Positions 24,303 through 32,945 of a stretch of 64,000 nucleotides of DNA are shown here, piece after piece; the stretch's first letter is position 1; each line of letters begins with the position of its first letter. Below the pieces are notes generated by a model. It was not told where the DNA came from and searched no databases. It saw nothing but the letters and a program-made list of their open reading frames with translations. The stretch covers positions 1 through 64,000 of the forward strand of contig JBFLYK010000033.1 of assembly GCA_040756995.1 (NCBI GenBank), given 5' to 3'. The position numbers and the translations under genes were made by a program. The DNA comes from BP-133 sp040756995. Lineage in GTDB: Bacteria > Actinomycetota > Acidimicrobiia > IMCC26256 > BP-133.

Positions 24303-25136
24303 ATGGATTTAGCAACGGGAGCCCCGCCCTACCCGCCGATGCCCGCACTTGTCACCGGGGCGTCGAAAGGAATCGGGGCCCGGATCGCCGTTGCCTTGGC
24401 GAGGGAGGGCTACCGGCTCGCCGTGGGATACCGCTCGGACGCCGTCGGGGCCGGGCAGACGGCCGGCGACATCCTGGCGGCCGGCGGCGAGGCCATCCCG
24501 GTGCAGATTGACGTCAGCCGCCACGATGCCGTGGAGCGCGCCTTCGGGGAGGTCGAGGACCGGTGGGGTCCGGTTGGCGTCCTCGTGAACAACGCCGGGC
24601 AGCACCGCGGAGCCCGCCTCCACAAACTCTCGCTCGACGATTGGGAAGCGGTGCTCGACACGAACCTCACCGGGGCGATGCACACCGCTCGGAGGGCCAT
24701 CGGTGGGATGCTGGCACGCCAGTTCGGCCGGATCGTCAACATCGGCAGTGTCGTGTCGCTGACGGGCTTCCCCGGTGACGCAGCCTACGGGGCCAGCAAG
24801 GCCGGACTCGTGGGGCTGACGACCAGCCTGGCCGTCGAGCTCGGGCCGGCGGGCATCACCGTCAACCTCGTCCTACCCGGGTATGTCGACACGGACATGA
24901 CGCGACAGGTCGATTCCAAGGCGATCGCCGGCATCGTCGACCGTATCCCGCTGCGTCGGCCCGCCAGCAGCGACGAGATCGCGGCGGCCGTCAGCTTTCT
25001 CGTCACCGCCGGCACCTACGTGAACGGGGCGGTGCTCGCCGTTGACGGCGGGCTGCTGGCGTCGAGTGCGGCTGCCCCCGTGAGCGGGCCCCACCGCCCC
25101 GTCGACCCCTCGGCGTCGGCCCCCGGTCAGAGCTGA
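24303..25136 (+). CDS. Short-chain dehydrogenase/reductase (FabG-like)
   Basis: 277 residues. Cofactor motif TGASKGIGARIA, NNAGQHRG and the catalytic Ser-Tyr-Lys set (IGSVVSLTG; AAYGASKAGL) are present, and INGAVLAVDGGL-like YVNGAVLAVDGGLL closes the fold. It probably oxidises a 3-hydroxyacyl-CoA or alcohol in the pathway. The leaderless promoter puts the transcript start at ATG 24303. It is divergent from the acyl-CoA ligase operon and overlaps the convergent DUF35 gene by 10 bases at the stops. Confidence 0.88.
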   Translation: MDLATGAPPYPPMPALVTGASKGIGARIAVALAREGYRLAVGYRSDAVGAGQTAGDILAAGGEAIPVQIDVSRHDAVERAFGEVEDRWGPVGVLVNNAGQHRGARLHKLSLDDWEAVLDTNLTGAMHTARRAIGGMLARQFGRIVNIGSVVSLTGFPGDAAYGASKAGLVGLTTSLAVELGPAGITVNLVLPGYVDTDMTRQVDSKAIAGIVDRIPLRRPASSDEIAAAVSFLVTAGTYVNGAVLAVDGGLLASSAAAPVSGPHRPVDPSASAPGQS

Positions 25137-25585
25137 GGAGCGATTGGCCGGAAGCTGAAGTCCGTGATCCGTCCCTCCGGCCGATCGACGAACTCCACCC
25201 GGACACGCGTTCCCGGGGTCAGATGCCGCATTGCCTCGTCGAGGTCGGAGAGGTCGACCCCGTCGACATAGTTGGCGATCGCGGAGTCGACCCCGTCGAG
25301 CCGGACGAAGGCGATCGCCACCGGTGGGGGGCGCTTGCCCTCGAAGCCCCTCACGACAACCGTCGACGCCTCGATCACGCCCTCCGGGCCGGCCTCGACC
25401 CATCGGTCGCAGCGCTCGAAGCTGCGCTCGCAGTAGGCACGAGGCGGAAGATAAGAGAGCTGGGACGCCGAACAGTGGGAGGCGAGGATCTTCTTCTGAC
25501 GCAAGCCGGCGAGAAACGTGCCGGCCACCTCCCCCACGGCATAGTCATAGTGGAGCGTGAGTTCCTGACGTATGACGTCGGACAT
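25127..25585 (-). CDS. DUF35/OB-fold acyl-CoA-associated protein
   Basis: 152 residues. The N-terminal segment (ILASHCSASQLSYLPPRAYC) corresponds to the rubredoxin-like zinc ribbon of DUF35 proteins, but one cysteine of the first CxxC is missing, so zinc binding may be incomplete. The OB fold follows (GVIEASTVVVRGFEG, PVAIAFVRLDG, RVRVEFVDR). DUF35 proteins partner thiolase-like proteins, for example ChsH2-Ltp2 aldolase or BbsA-BbsB thiolase. It lies 2 bases after the thiolase-like gene that would be its partner. Confidence 0.82.
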   Translation of the reverse strand: MSDVIRQELTLHYDYAVGEVAGTFLAGLRQKKILASHCSASQLSYLPPRAYCERSFERCDRWVEAGPEGVIEASTVVVRGFEGKRPPPVAIAFVRLDGVDSAIANYVDGVDLSDLDEAMRHLTPGTRVRVEFVDRPEGRITDFSFRPIAPQL

Positions 25586-25587
25586 GA

Positions 25588-26790
25588 TCAGTCGTCCCCC
25601 ACCTCGACGTGGTCGTCACCGAACAGGGTGACGTTGTGGAACTGCCCGATGCCGCCCACGGCGGTGGCCACGGCGTTTCGCACGTCCGCCACTTGCATCG
25701 GCCCGGCGGCCGCCATGACCTGATTGGCGGCGTCGATGCAACGGGCGAGGCCCGAGACGGCGATGGCGTTCGAGCACAGCGTGCCACCCGAAGGGTTCAC
25801 CGCCACCGCGCCCCCGCCGACATCCCAGGCACCGTCGTCCTCGAACCTGGCCGCCTTCCCAACCGGGCAGAATCCCAGCTGCTCTAGCTGCAGGTACCCG
25901 ACCAGGCTGTAGGGATCGTAGAGCTCGGCGACCTGAATGTCGGCGAACGGGTCATTGAGCCCTGCCCGCCGGAAGCACTCTGCCCCCGAGACCGCGGCCA
26001 GCCGAAGCTCGCTGAGTTCGGCGTCGGCACTGGGCACCAATCGGTCGCCGATCCAGTACGTGTCCGTTGCGCTGCCGATCCCGTTGATGAACGCCGGCCG
26101 GCTCTGGAAGCTGTCCATCACCTCGGCGTTCCCGAGAATCAGCGCCGCGCTGCCCGACGATCGGGGGCAGATGTCGTAGAGCTTCATCGGGTAGGCGATC
26201 ATCGGTGAGGCCATGACGTCGGCCACCGTGATCTCGCCTTTCAGATGGGCGTGCGGGTTCTTCAGGGCGTTGCTCCGTTGCCGGACCACCACGCGAGCGA
26301 GGTCCTCCTGGGTCACGCCGTGGCGCCGCATGTAGCGGCTGGCCATCAGCGCCACCGAAGTGTTGGTGGACAGGGGCATGTCTCGTTCGTAGAAGGGGTC
26401 GAAGATCAGGTTCAGCACCTCCTGGGCGTCCGGCGTCTCTCCGATACGCTCAGCTCCGACGACCAGCACCGAGCGGTACAGGCCCGAACGAACGAGGGCG
26501 TATCCGGCGTGCACGGCGGAGCCGCCCGTGGCACCGCCGGTGTGAATGCGGAAGAAGGGCTTCCCGGCGGCGAAGATATAGTCGATGGCCCAGCGATCGG
26601 CGTCGGCCACACCCATGAAGAATGTGGGTGCCAGCGAGAACACCACGGCCTCCACGTCGTCCGAGCGCATTCCTGCGGCGGTCAGCACGCCGACGGCAGC
26701 CTGTTGTGCCTGCTCCACGAAGGTCACTTCGGGATGGTGTGACCGGTAATCGGTCTGGTAGGTGGCGATCACGCCGACCGTTTCACGCAC
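25588..26790 (-). CDS. Thiolase-like protein without nucleophilic cysteine (lipid-transfer/aldolase type)
   Basis: 400 residues of thiolase fold. Where thiolases have a CASG nucleophile, this protein has TGGATGGSAVH. The C-terminal GHPxGATG becomes PSGGTLCSNAIAVSGL, also without His. VAELYDPYSLVGYLQLEQLG is the middle motif and carries two tyrosines. Together with DUF35 downstream this resembles Ltp2-type retro-aldolases of steroid side-chain degradation, in which tyrosines act instead of Cys/His. I chose GTG 26790, which overlaps the upstream stop by 8 bases. Confidence 0.78.
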   Translation of the reverse strand: MRETVGVIATYQTDYRSHHPEVTFVEQAQQAAVGVLTAAGMRSDDVEAVVFSLAPTFFMGVADADRWAIDYIFAAGKPFFRIHTGGATGGSAVHAGYALVRSGLYRSVLVVGAERIGETPDAQEVLNLIFDPFYERDMPLSTNTSVALMASRYMRRHGVTQEDLARVVVRQRSNALKNPHAHLKGEITVADVMASPMIAYPMKLYDICPRSSGSAALILGNAEVMDSFQSRPAFINGIGSATDTYWIGDRLVPSADAELSELRLAAVSGAECFRRAGLNDPFADIQVAELYDPYSLVGYLQLEQLGFCPVGKAARFEDDGAWDVGGGAVAVNPSGGTLCSNAIAVSGLARCIDAANQVMAAAGPMQVADVRNAVATAVGGIGQFHNVTLFGDDHVEVGDD

Positions 26791-27883
26791 GCCCGTCTCC
26801 CTCGAAGACCATGACAACGTTGCCCTGCTGGGCGAAACCGTGACAGCTGTGGGCTGCCGCCCGATGGACAGCCGGGCGTTGGACGGCCCCGGCCCGGCCG
26901 GCGACCTGGAGGACGGCTTCCACGGCGTTGACCAAACCGGTGCACACCAGCGGGTGCTGCGCGAAGGTTCCACCGGAGGGAGACAGCCGGTCGCCGTCGG
27001 CTTGGAACACTCGTGCGTAGGCCGCTTCGTGGTAGGAGGTCGGCGATTCCACTTCGACCACGTCGAGGCTCCCGGCCGGTATTCCCGCCCGTGCGAGGGC
27101 GCGAGACCAGGCGACCCGGGCCGAAGTCATCGACCGGAGCCGTTCGGCGCCGAGCCGGTAGGAGTCCGTGGCCCACCCGACGCCGGCCACCCGGGCCAGC
27201 GGACGGTGTCGCGGGTGCCGCCGCGTCCAGCGCTCCGACGCCAGGACGAGGCAGGCAGCCCCGTCGGTCAAGGGCGCTCGGTGACCGGCCCGCAGCGGGG
27301 TGGCCTCGAACGGGGAGCACGCCACCTCATGCTGCGACGGAACGCCGTGGCCTGCTCCCCGGCTGTTGAGGGCGGCCCGCTCGTATGCCCCCGCCGCCCG
27401 TGCGGCCGCCTCTTCCTCGGACACGCCGTGCGCCTGCGCCACTGCCTGAGCGAAGAGTCCGTCCGCAACCCGCCCGTTCATTCCCAACGGCCGGGTGAAG
27501 AACGGTTCGGCCTGCACGTTGGTGACGAACTCCGGATCTGTCTTGGACGGCTTGCACCAGCTGGCCACAAGACCCAGGTGAAAGTCTCCCGAGGCCATGC
27601 GCGCCACCGCCAGACAGAAGGCGGTCGCGCCGCTGTCAGCGACCTTCATCTCGTCCACCCGGTAGGCGCCGGCCGGAGTGGCCAGCAGCATGCTGGATAT
27701 CGGCCGGCCGTCAAGCTCGTCGGACCCGCCGAGCGTCACGTTGTCGAGTTGGCGCCTGGTGACCCGGGCGTCGTCCAGCGCGGCGCGGGTCGTGCGATAC
27801 ACCAGTTCTTCGAGGCGGTACTCGCGGATCTGCGCTCTCGCCGGGTGGACAGCCGCGCCGAGGACGTACACGTCAGAGAACAA
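26783..27883 (-). CDS. Second degenerate thiolase-like protein
   Basis: 366 residues of thiolase-family sequence. The nucleophile region reads VADSGATAFCLAVARMASG, with no CxSG cysteine, and the C-terminal motif is SGGTFAQHPLVCTGLVNAV, which retains the His-Pro. TTG 27883 follows AGGGGG at good spacing and gives LFSDVYVLGAAVH, a normal thiolase N-terminus; extending further upstream gives unlikely sequence. It probably pairs with the next gene as a heteromeric lyase or thiolase. Overlaps that gene by 8 bases. Confidence 0.75.
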   Translation of the reverse strand: MFSDVYVLGAAVHPARAQIREYRLEELVYRTTRAALDDARVTRRQLDNVTLGGSDELDGRPISSMLLATPAGAYRVDEMKVADSGATAFCLAVARMASGDFHLGLVASWCKPSKTDPEFVTNVQAEPFFTRPLGMNGRVADGLFAQAVAQAHGVSEEEAAARAAGAYERAALNSRGAGHGVPSQHEVACSPFEATPLRAGHRAPLTDGAACLVLASERWTRRHPRHRPLARVAGVGWATDSYRLGAERLRSMTSARVAWSRALARAGIPAGSLDVVEVESPTSYHEAAYARVFQADGDRLSPSGGTFAQHPLVCTGLVNAVEAVLQVAGRAGAVQRPAVHRAAAHSCHGFAQQGNVVMVFEGDGRA

Positions 27884-27902
27884 GGCGCAGCCCCCTCGCT
27901 GG

Positions 27903-28586
27903 TCAGCGGGCGATCTGCGACCCGGACGTCCCTGCCAAGCAGTGGGCGAGCACGAGCTGCACACAGGTCTCGGCGTACTCGTAAGGGTCGTCCTTGCGCG
28001 GATTGAACCACTTGTAGATCCAGCTCGTCATGCCCACGATCGCCTGAGTGGCATAGCGCGGATCCAGTGCGGGAAGGGCTCCGGCGTCGATCGCGGCCTT
28101 GACCGACGAGGAGAAGAAGCTGAAGTAGAGCTTCTCTCGGGCCCGAATGGCCTTCTCGTAAACCGGGGCCAGGCGGGGGCGGTCGTCGACGAACACACGG
28201 AAGATCATCGTCTCCGGAAGGACCACTTCGAGCACCTGGAACCGGATGAGTCCGGCGAGCCGCTCCTTCGGGTCATCGATCTGAGCCATCTCGTCGACGC
28301 GGGCCAAGCCCCGGTCGAGGGCTCCCTGGAAGATCAGGTACAGCAGCTCGGCCTTCGAGCGGACATAGTGATAGAGGCTGGTCTTGTGCAACCCGAGCTC
28401 GGCGGCGATATCGTTGAGCGTGGCGACGTCGTATCCCTTCGCGGCGAAGACCTTGGCGGCCGCCTCGACGATCTCGGCCTGCTTCTCCAGGTACTCCGCG
28501 CTGGGCTCTACCAGCCGAGGGCGACCGCGCCGAGGGGCAACCGGTTCCGCGACGATGGCGCGCCTGTGGGTCTCTTTTGCACTCAC
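27903..28586 (-). CDS. TetR-family regulator, paralogue of the one at 18970
   Basis: 227 residues. HTH region QAEIVEAAAKVFAAKGYDVA and LNDIAAELGLHKTSLYHYVR; the shared YVRSKAELLYLIFQGA and VGMTSWIYKWFNP tie it to the TetR protein at 18970-19662. GTG 28586 follows GGGAG with 7-base spacing. It is first in the operon TetR, two thiolase-like genes, DUF35, so it probably autoregulates and senses an acyl-CoA of the pathway. It is a candidate for binding the operator found at 24.3 and 47.2 kb; this link is inference. Confidence 0.9.
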   Translation of the reverse strand: MSAKETHRRAIVAEPVAPRRGRPRLVEPSAEYLEKQAEIVEAAAKVFAAKGYDVATLNDIAAELGLHKTSLYHYVRSKAELLYLIFQGALDRGLARVDEMAQIDDPKERLAGLIRFQVLEVVLPETMIFRVFVDDRPRLAPVYEKAIRAREKLYFSFFSSSVKAAIDAGALPALDPRYATQAIVGMTSWIYKWFNPRKDDPYEYAETCVQLVLAHCLAGTSGSQIAR

Positions 28587-28697
28587 GGCATGCTCCCGAG
28601 GCTGGCGTCCGGACGCCCAGACGGCGGCATGGGCGCGAGCTTCCGCTCGTAGTGCCACGATAGGCGATGGGCCACCCGACCGTGCGTCCTTCCCGCT

Positions 28698-29150
28698 TCA
28701 GCGCCGGCGAGACGCATAGAGCTCCGCCACCGGTCGCCGCAAGGGCTTCTGGTCAGTCTTGCCTTTTCCGAGAGACAGCGTCTTCGGGCATCCCACCTTG
28801 CTCTGGAGACCGCATTTGGGACACGCCCATTCCTCCTCCCCGGACGGCCGCCACAAGACGCTCCCACACGAGCAGAACCGGACCAGCTCGCTACAGTCCC
28901 ACCCGGCGAAGGGCCCTGCACCGGCGCTGGCCACCGGACAGCCCCGTCCGTGGCAGACGATGCTGTCCGGGTCGACGAGAATGCAGTCAACGGGGCAGAC
29001 GGTCGGGCACCAGCCGCAGTCGTTGCACAGAAAGGTCGAGATCCAGAACCTGGAGTGAGCGTCGTCGGACGGGTGGATCGCGTCGGTCGGGCATCCGTAC
29101 TCACAGGCTCCGCAGTCAATGCAGACGACAGGATCGATGAAGAGGCTCAT
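28698..29150 (-). CDS. Ferredoxin with two 4Fe-4S motifs and C-terminal Zn-ribbon
   Basis: 150 residues. The first cluster motif is CIDCGACEYGCP and the second CNDCGWCPTVCP, each CxxCxxCxxxCP. The C-terminal part adds CHGRGCP, a CSCG and CPKCG pair and a final GCPKTL, suggesting a zinc ribbon or further metal site, which is unusual for a simple 2[4Fe-4S] ferredoxin. ATG 29150 overlaps the stop of a 40-residue Cys-rich protein (ATGA). An electron carrier for one of the oxygenase or dehydrogenase steps nearby is likely. Confidence 0.85.
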   Translation of the reverse strand: MSLFIDPVVCIDCGACEYGCPTDAIHPSDDAHSRFWISTFLCNDCGWCPTVCPVDCILVDPDSIVCHGRGCPVASAGAGPFAGWDCSELVRFCSCGSVLWRPSGEEEWACPKCGLQSKVGCPKTLSLGKGKTDQKPLRRPVAELYASRRR

Positions 29151-29269
29151 TCCTCGGGTTCGCACTCGCACTCGAATGAGGATGACTGGCATCCCCGGCA
29201 CTCACCGGTGTCGCCGTCAATCGGGCGCCCACAGATTTCGCATGGCTCGCAGCCGCAGACCTGGCACAT
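29147..29269 (-). CDS. 40-residue Cys-rich mini-protein
   Basis: Short gene encoding 40 residues with nine cysteines, positions 2, 5, 7, 10, 13, 24, 27, 34 and 36: MCQVCGCEPCEICG at the start, ECRGC in the middle and ECECEPEE at the end. The ATG lies one base after the stop of the upstream gene (TGACATG) and its TGA overlaps the ferredoxin ATG, which supports translation. The spacing suggests a zinc-ribbon or metallothionein-like metal binder. I know no named family for it. It might deliver or store metal for the ferredoxin encoded next. Confidence 0.65.
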   Translation of the reverse strand: MCQVCGCEPCEICGRPIDGDTGECRGCQSSSFECECEPEE

Positions 29270-29270
29270 G

Positions 29271-29717
29271 TCATTGGGAGCGTGGGAGCGGCGCCGGTCG
29301 TTCCGTCCTGGCCTGTTCAATGGTGGAGAGCACTTCGTCTGTGGCCTCGACGAGCGCCTGTTCCAGCCGCTCCAGCCGCTGGACCGTGTCGCGGCCGAGA
29401 TTGAGCAGCTTCAACAGCGGCGTGAGCACCACCAGGAATGAGCCGAAGCCGACGAGCACCGCCCCTCCGACACCCGCACTCATGAGATACGGGATTTGGC
29501 GGAAGACCTGGCCCTCGTCACGGAGCTTGACGGCTCCGATGATCAGGACGACCGCACCGATGAGGGCCACGATCCATCCAAGTCCGGCGAGCCCCATCGA
29601 GCGCATGACCTCAGCGAAGCTCGGCATGCCCACCGTGGAGGTCGGAGCCCCGTCGGCGGGCGAACCGTTGTCGTCGTAGACCACTGGGTCGAGTGCAGTC
29701 GGGCGTTGGTTGGTCAT
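29271..29717 (-). CDS. Hypothetical two-helix membrane protein
   Basis: 148 residues. A polar N-terminus is followed by two membrane helices, IVALIGAVVLIIGAVKLRDE and GGAVLVGFGSFLVVLTPLLK, then a coiled-coil-like tail (RDTVQRLERLEQALVEATDE). I chose ATG 29717 (MTNQRPTALDP); the frame upstream reads arginine-rich shadow sequence. It is immediately followed by the Cys-rich mini-protein and ferredoxin, so the three are likely one transcript. No function can be assigned. Confidence 0.65.
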   Translation of the reverse strand: MTNQRPTALDPVVYDDNGSPADGAPTSTVGMPSFAEVMRSMGLAGLGWIVALIGAVVLIIGAVKLRDEGQVFRQIPYLMSAGVGGAVLVGFGSFLVVLTPLLKLLNLGRDTVQRLERLEQALVEATDEVLSTIEQARTERPAPLPRSQ

Positions 29718-29788
29718 CACCACGGTATCCCCCTCTGGAGCCGGATCGTCGAGCGATCGGAACGGAATTGTCGGATGTTCGTCATCCG

Positions 29789-31228
29789 TCAACGCAGCAG
29801 GCCGGCGAACCGCACGAGCCGGACCGTCACGAATCCCATGCAGCCGACGCCGGCGAGCAGGATGGCGTAGAGCCCGCCGTAGGGCCACCGCCACGTCGTG
29901 GGCGCTTCGAGGGCACCGCGAAGCGCCGCCGCCGAGAGCTGCCCGCCCCGCGCGGTCCTGGTGACGATGCCAGAACCCTGGAGGGGAACCGGCGTGCCGT
30001 TGGTGCTGGGGAGCACGCCGCCATCGGCGCCGCCCCCAACCGCTTGGAAGGCATCGGCGGCGACGCCGCTCTGGCCGGCTGACCCCAAGACCCCGCTTTC
30101 GGACGCTGTGAGGCCGGGAGCCGGGATGGGCGGGGCGGTGGAAGGTGTGCCTCCGGCGCCCACACCGCCGGTCCCGACGGCCGGCGGGTCCGTCACTTCA
30201 GGACTCTGGCCACCCACGTCGATCGAGACGTCAGCTGGTAGCACCACCGCCACCGCCTCGGCCATCACACTCCCGAACGAGAGCCGCATTGCCTTCGAGC
30301 CGATCGGGTCGGGTTGGGCTGGCGGGGTTAGGTCGATCCCGAGCCCGGTCACGACCACGCCGGCTGAGCTTCCGTCCTCGGCGACCGAAACCGTCATCAG
30401 GGGCGGCATCACCGCACCATTCCTCCCGAGGACCTGCCGGACCGTCGGCAGCAAGGCCTTGGCGTCGGCCGGCACGGCCTGCTCTTGCACCTGGAGGCCG
30501 TTTTCGTCCAACACGACTGGAACGCCCATGACGCTCGCCCCGGTCAGGTTGAAGCTCGCCGTGGCGGTGGCGCCACCAGGCTTGCCATTGGCGGACAGCG
30601 TGACTCGGACGTCCACCGAGCCGGCCTTGAACAGACCGTCGGCGACTACGACGTCACTCAGACGCTGTACATACTCTCCGCGCACTGCACCTGTGGCCGG
30701 GTCGCTGCCCGACAGGCTCCGTGACACCAGAGACCCGACCTGGAGGACGCCCTCGACGGCGACACCGGCGGCCGTCACGACGCCTTCGGCTTCGGGAACC
30801 TTCGACGTCCTGGCAGTGGCCTTGCCAGTGGACAACGGACCGCTGGCGGGAGCGGCGGAAGCGTCGATCGTCTTGTCCTCCTCGCCTGGGCCCTGAACCG
30901 CTTCGGCATTCAGCGGGATACCCGGAAAGGGTGGTAGCGCTCCGCCGATCCCGGCGACGACGGTGTAGCCCAGACCCACCGTACGGCCGTCGGCCGCGAA
31001 GGCGTTCGACTTTGCAAAGGGTCCGGGGGCGACGGACGCCTCCGTCCCGAACACCGGAGCCGGAATGGCGAAGGGGATCTCGAACGTGGCCCGTACGGCG
31101 TGGGAAATGCCCGACACCCGGCCCTCGGCGCGTTCCTCGGCCCGCGCCGGCCCCGGGGCGGTCCACGGCAATACGGCCGCGACGAGCGCCACCGCGATGC
31201 CGGATCGACTCACGAGAGATGTGCCCAT
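29789..31228 (-). CDS. Secreted, C-terminally anchored surface protein
   Basis: 479 residues. Signal peptide GIAVALVAAVLPWTAPGPARA, then a beta-rich extracellular region with many Gly, Val and Ala, a Pro/Gly/Thr-rich stalk (about residues 345-430) and a C-terminal membrane helix (YAILLAGVGCMGFVTVRLV) with basic end. AAGGAG precedes ATG 31228. It directly follows the importer ATPase gene in the same direction, so it may act as a surface receptor or wall component of the uptake system. I recognise no named domain. Confidence 0.72.
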   Translation of the reverse strand: MGTSLVSRSGIAVALVAAVLPWTAPGPARAEERAEGRVSGISHAVRATFEIPFAIPAPVFGTEASVAPGPFAKSNAFAADGRTVGLGYTVVAGIGGALPPFPGIPLNAEAVQGPGEEDKTIDASAAPASGPLSTGKATARTSKVPEAEGVVTAAGVAVEGVLQVGSLVSRSLSGSDPATGAVRGEYVQRLSDVVVADGLFKAGSVDVRVTLSANGKPGGATATASFNLTGASVMGVPVVLDENGLQVQEQAVPADAKALLPTVRQVLGRNGAVMPPLMTVSVAEDGSSAGVVVTGLGIDLTPPAQPDPIGSKAMRLSFGSVMAEAVAVVLPADVSIDVGGQSPEVTDPPAVGTGGVGAGGTPSTAPPIPAPGLTASESGVLGSAGQSGVAADAFQAVGGGADGGVLPSTNGTPVPLQGSGIVTRTARGGQLSAAALRGALEAPTTWRWPYGGLYAILLAGVGCMGFVTVRLVRFAGLLR

Positions 31229-32184
31229 GTCGACTCCTTGTGATCCTGACCGGTCTGTCTCGCTCGCACGGCTTTTCGGAGCCCGATGAGGCCATCCGCC
31301 GTCGGGCCATTCCTGGGGCTCCGCTGGCGCAGTGCCACCAGAGCTCCGAAGCTCTTCTCGTTCGCGGCGGGGCCCTGGTCTCGTGCCACCGTGGCGGCGA
31401 GGGCCATGGACTCCGGCGGCGCCCCCCGACCGTCGGTGTCCGGGCCCTGATCGTGCGCCCGCTCCACGCTCTCGATTGCCTGTTCGCCCAGGTACGACGC
31501 CTGGACGAGGACCGGATCGGACAGGAAGTCTTCCGCGGTGCCCGTGGCGACGATCCGGCCCTTCGTCATGACGTAGGCCCGCTGGACGTACTTCAGCGCC
31601 AACTTGATGTGCTGCTCCACCAGGAGCATGGCCACGCCCGTCTCGGCCACCGTCCGCAGCGCCTGAAAAAGGTCGGAGACAATGACCGGCGCCAGGCCGA
31701 GCGACATCTCGTCGATGATCAGCACCTTTGGACGACGGATCAGGGCCCGGCCGATGGCCAGCTGCTGCCGCTCGCCGCCCGACAGAGTGCCGGCCGACTG
31801 GATCCGGCGTTCGGCGAGCACCGGGAACAGCGTCGCCAACTCGTCGAAGCGGCTCCGGAACTCCTTGCCCGTCATCCCCGGCGAACTCAATCGCAGGTTC
31901 TCCTCGACGGTCAGCCCTGCGAAGACGCCGCGGTGTTCGGGAACGTAGGCCATCCCGCGGCCGTAGAGCCCAGGGATCGACAAGCGCGACGTGTCGTCCC
32001 CGTCCAGGAGCACCCTGCCCCGCCACCGTGGTATGACCCCCACGGTGGCTGCCAGGGTCGTCGTCTTGCCGGCTCCGTTGGCGCCGAACAGCGCCACGAT
32101 CTCGCCGCTGCGAACCTCGAGGTCGACGCCGTGGACGATCTCCGACCGCCCGTAGCCGGCGTGAAGCCCCTTGATCTCGATCAC
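31210..32184 (-). CDS. livF: Branched-chain-type ABC importer ATPase (LivF-like)
   Basis: 324 residues. Walker A GANGAGKTTT, signature LSGGERQQLAIGRAL, Walker B VLIIDEMSLGLAP and the switch His in LLVEQHIKLA. The core ends near residue 240, and an extra tail of about 80 residues follows that is absent from typical LivF (about 235 residues). The GTG at 32184 overlaps the LivG stop. It would energise uptake of amino acids, amides or aromatic acids, the range of this family. Confidence 0.9.
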   Translation of the reverse strand: MIEIKGLHAGYGRSEIVHGVDLEVRSGEIVALFGANGAGKTTTLAATVGVIPRWRGRVLLDGDDTSRLSIPGLYGRGMAYVPEHRGVFAGLTVEENLRLSSPGMTGKEFRSRFDELATLFPVLAERRIQSAGTLSGGERQQLAIGRALIRRPKVLIIDEMSLGLAPVIVSDLFQALRTVAETGVAMLLVEQHIKLALKYVQRAYVMTKGRIVATGTAEDFLSDPVLVQASYLGEQAIESVERAHDQGPDTDGRGAPPESMALAATVARDQGPAANEKSFGALVALRQRSPRNGPTADGLIGLRKAVRARQTGQDHKESTWAHLS

Positions 32185-32945
32185 GTCCGTGCCTCCGTGC
32201 CCCTGACCACGGCTGGTCGGTCGGAGTCGACGTCTACACCGAGGTAGGCTTCGATGACGGTACGGTCGGCGCGGATCTGCTCGGGAGAGCCGTGGGCGAG
32301 CAACCGGCCGAAGTCCAGCACGTAGACGCGGTGGGCCGCGTTCATCACGACTTCCATGTCGTGCTCGATGAGCACCACGGCGGCGCCGAAGTCGTCGGGG
32401 AGGTTGGCAATGAGGGTGAGGAGCCGCTGCTTCTCGGCTCCGTGGAGGCCGGCGGCGGGTTCGTCGAGCAGCAGGAGCTTCGGTCGCGTCATCAGCGCCC
32501 GGGCGATGTCGACCTCGCGGAGCACGCCGGCTGGGAGGTCCCGCACGGAAGTGTGGAAATAGCGGGCCACTCCGACTGCTTCCGCCACCTGCGCCGCCTG
32601 CTCCACCACGGCGGCCGTGCTGGTCTTCCACAAGTCGGCTGAAGCGGCGACGAGGTTCTCGAGAACGGAGTGCCCAAGCATGAGCGTGGGGGTCTGCAGC
32701 GTCCGTCCGATGCCCAGCCGTGCCCGCCGGAACATCGGAAGTTTCCCGAGGTCGTGCCCATCGACGCGGAGCGTTCCCCGAGCGACGGGCACCACGCCGC
32801 TCAGGGCGTTGAAGAACGTCGTCTTCCCGGCCCCGTTGGGACCAATGAGGCCGACGATCTCCTGTTGGTCGACGTGCAGGGAGACCGAGTCGAGGGCGAC
32901 GAGCCCGCCGAAGCGGACCGTGACGTCGTCCGCGTCGAGGATCAT
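32181..32945 (-). CDS. livG: Branched-chain-type ABC importer ATPase (LivG-like)
   Basis: 254 residues. Walker A GPNGAGKTTFFNALSG, Walker B KLLLLDEPAAGL and His switch VLIEHDMEVVM are typical LivG. The signature position reads DLPAGVLREVDIARAL instead of LSxGxQ, a relaxed signature seen in some LivG. ATG 32945 overlaps the LivM stop. Pairs with LivF as the two nucleotide-binding subunits of the importer. Confidence 0.9.
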   Translation of the reverse strand: MILDADDVTVRFGGLVALDSVSLHVDQQEIVGLIGPNGAGKTTFFNALSGVVPVARGTLRVDGHDLGKLPMFRRARLGIGRTLQTPTLMLGHSVLENLVAASADLWKTSTAAVVEQAAQVAEAVGVARYFHTSVRDLPAGVLREVDIARALMTRPKLLLLDEPAAGLHGAEKQRLLTLIANLPDDFGAAVVLIEHDMEVVMNAAHRVYVLDFGRLLAHGSPEQIRADRTVIEAYLGVDVDSDRPAVVRGTEART

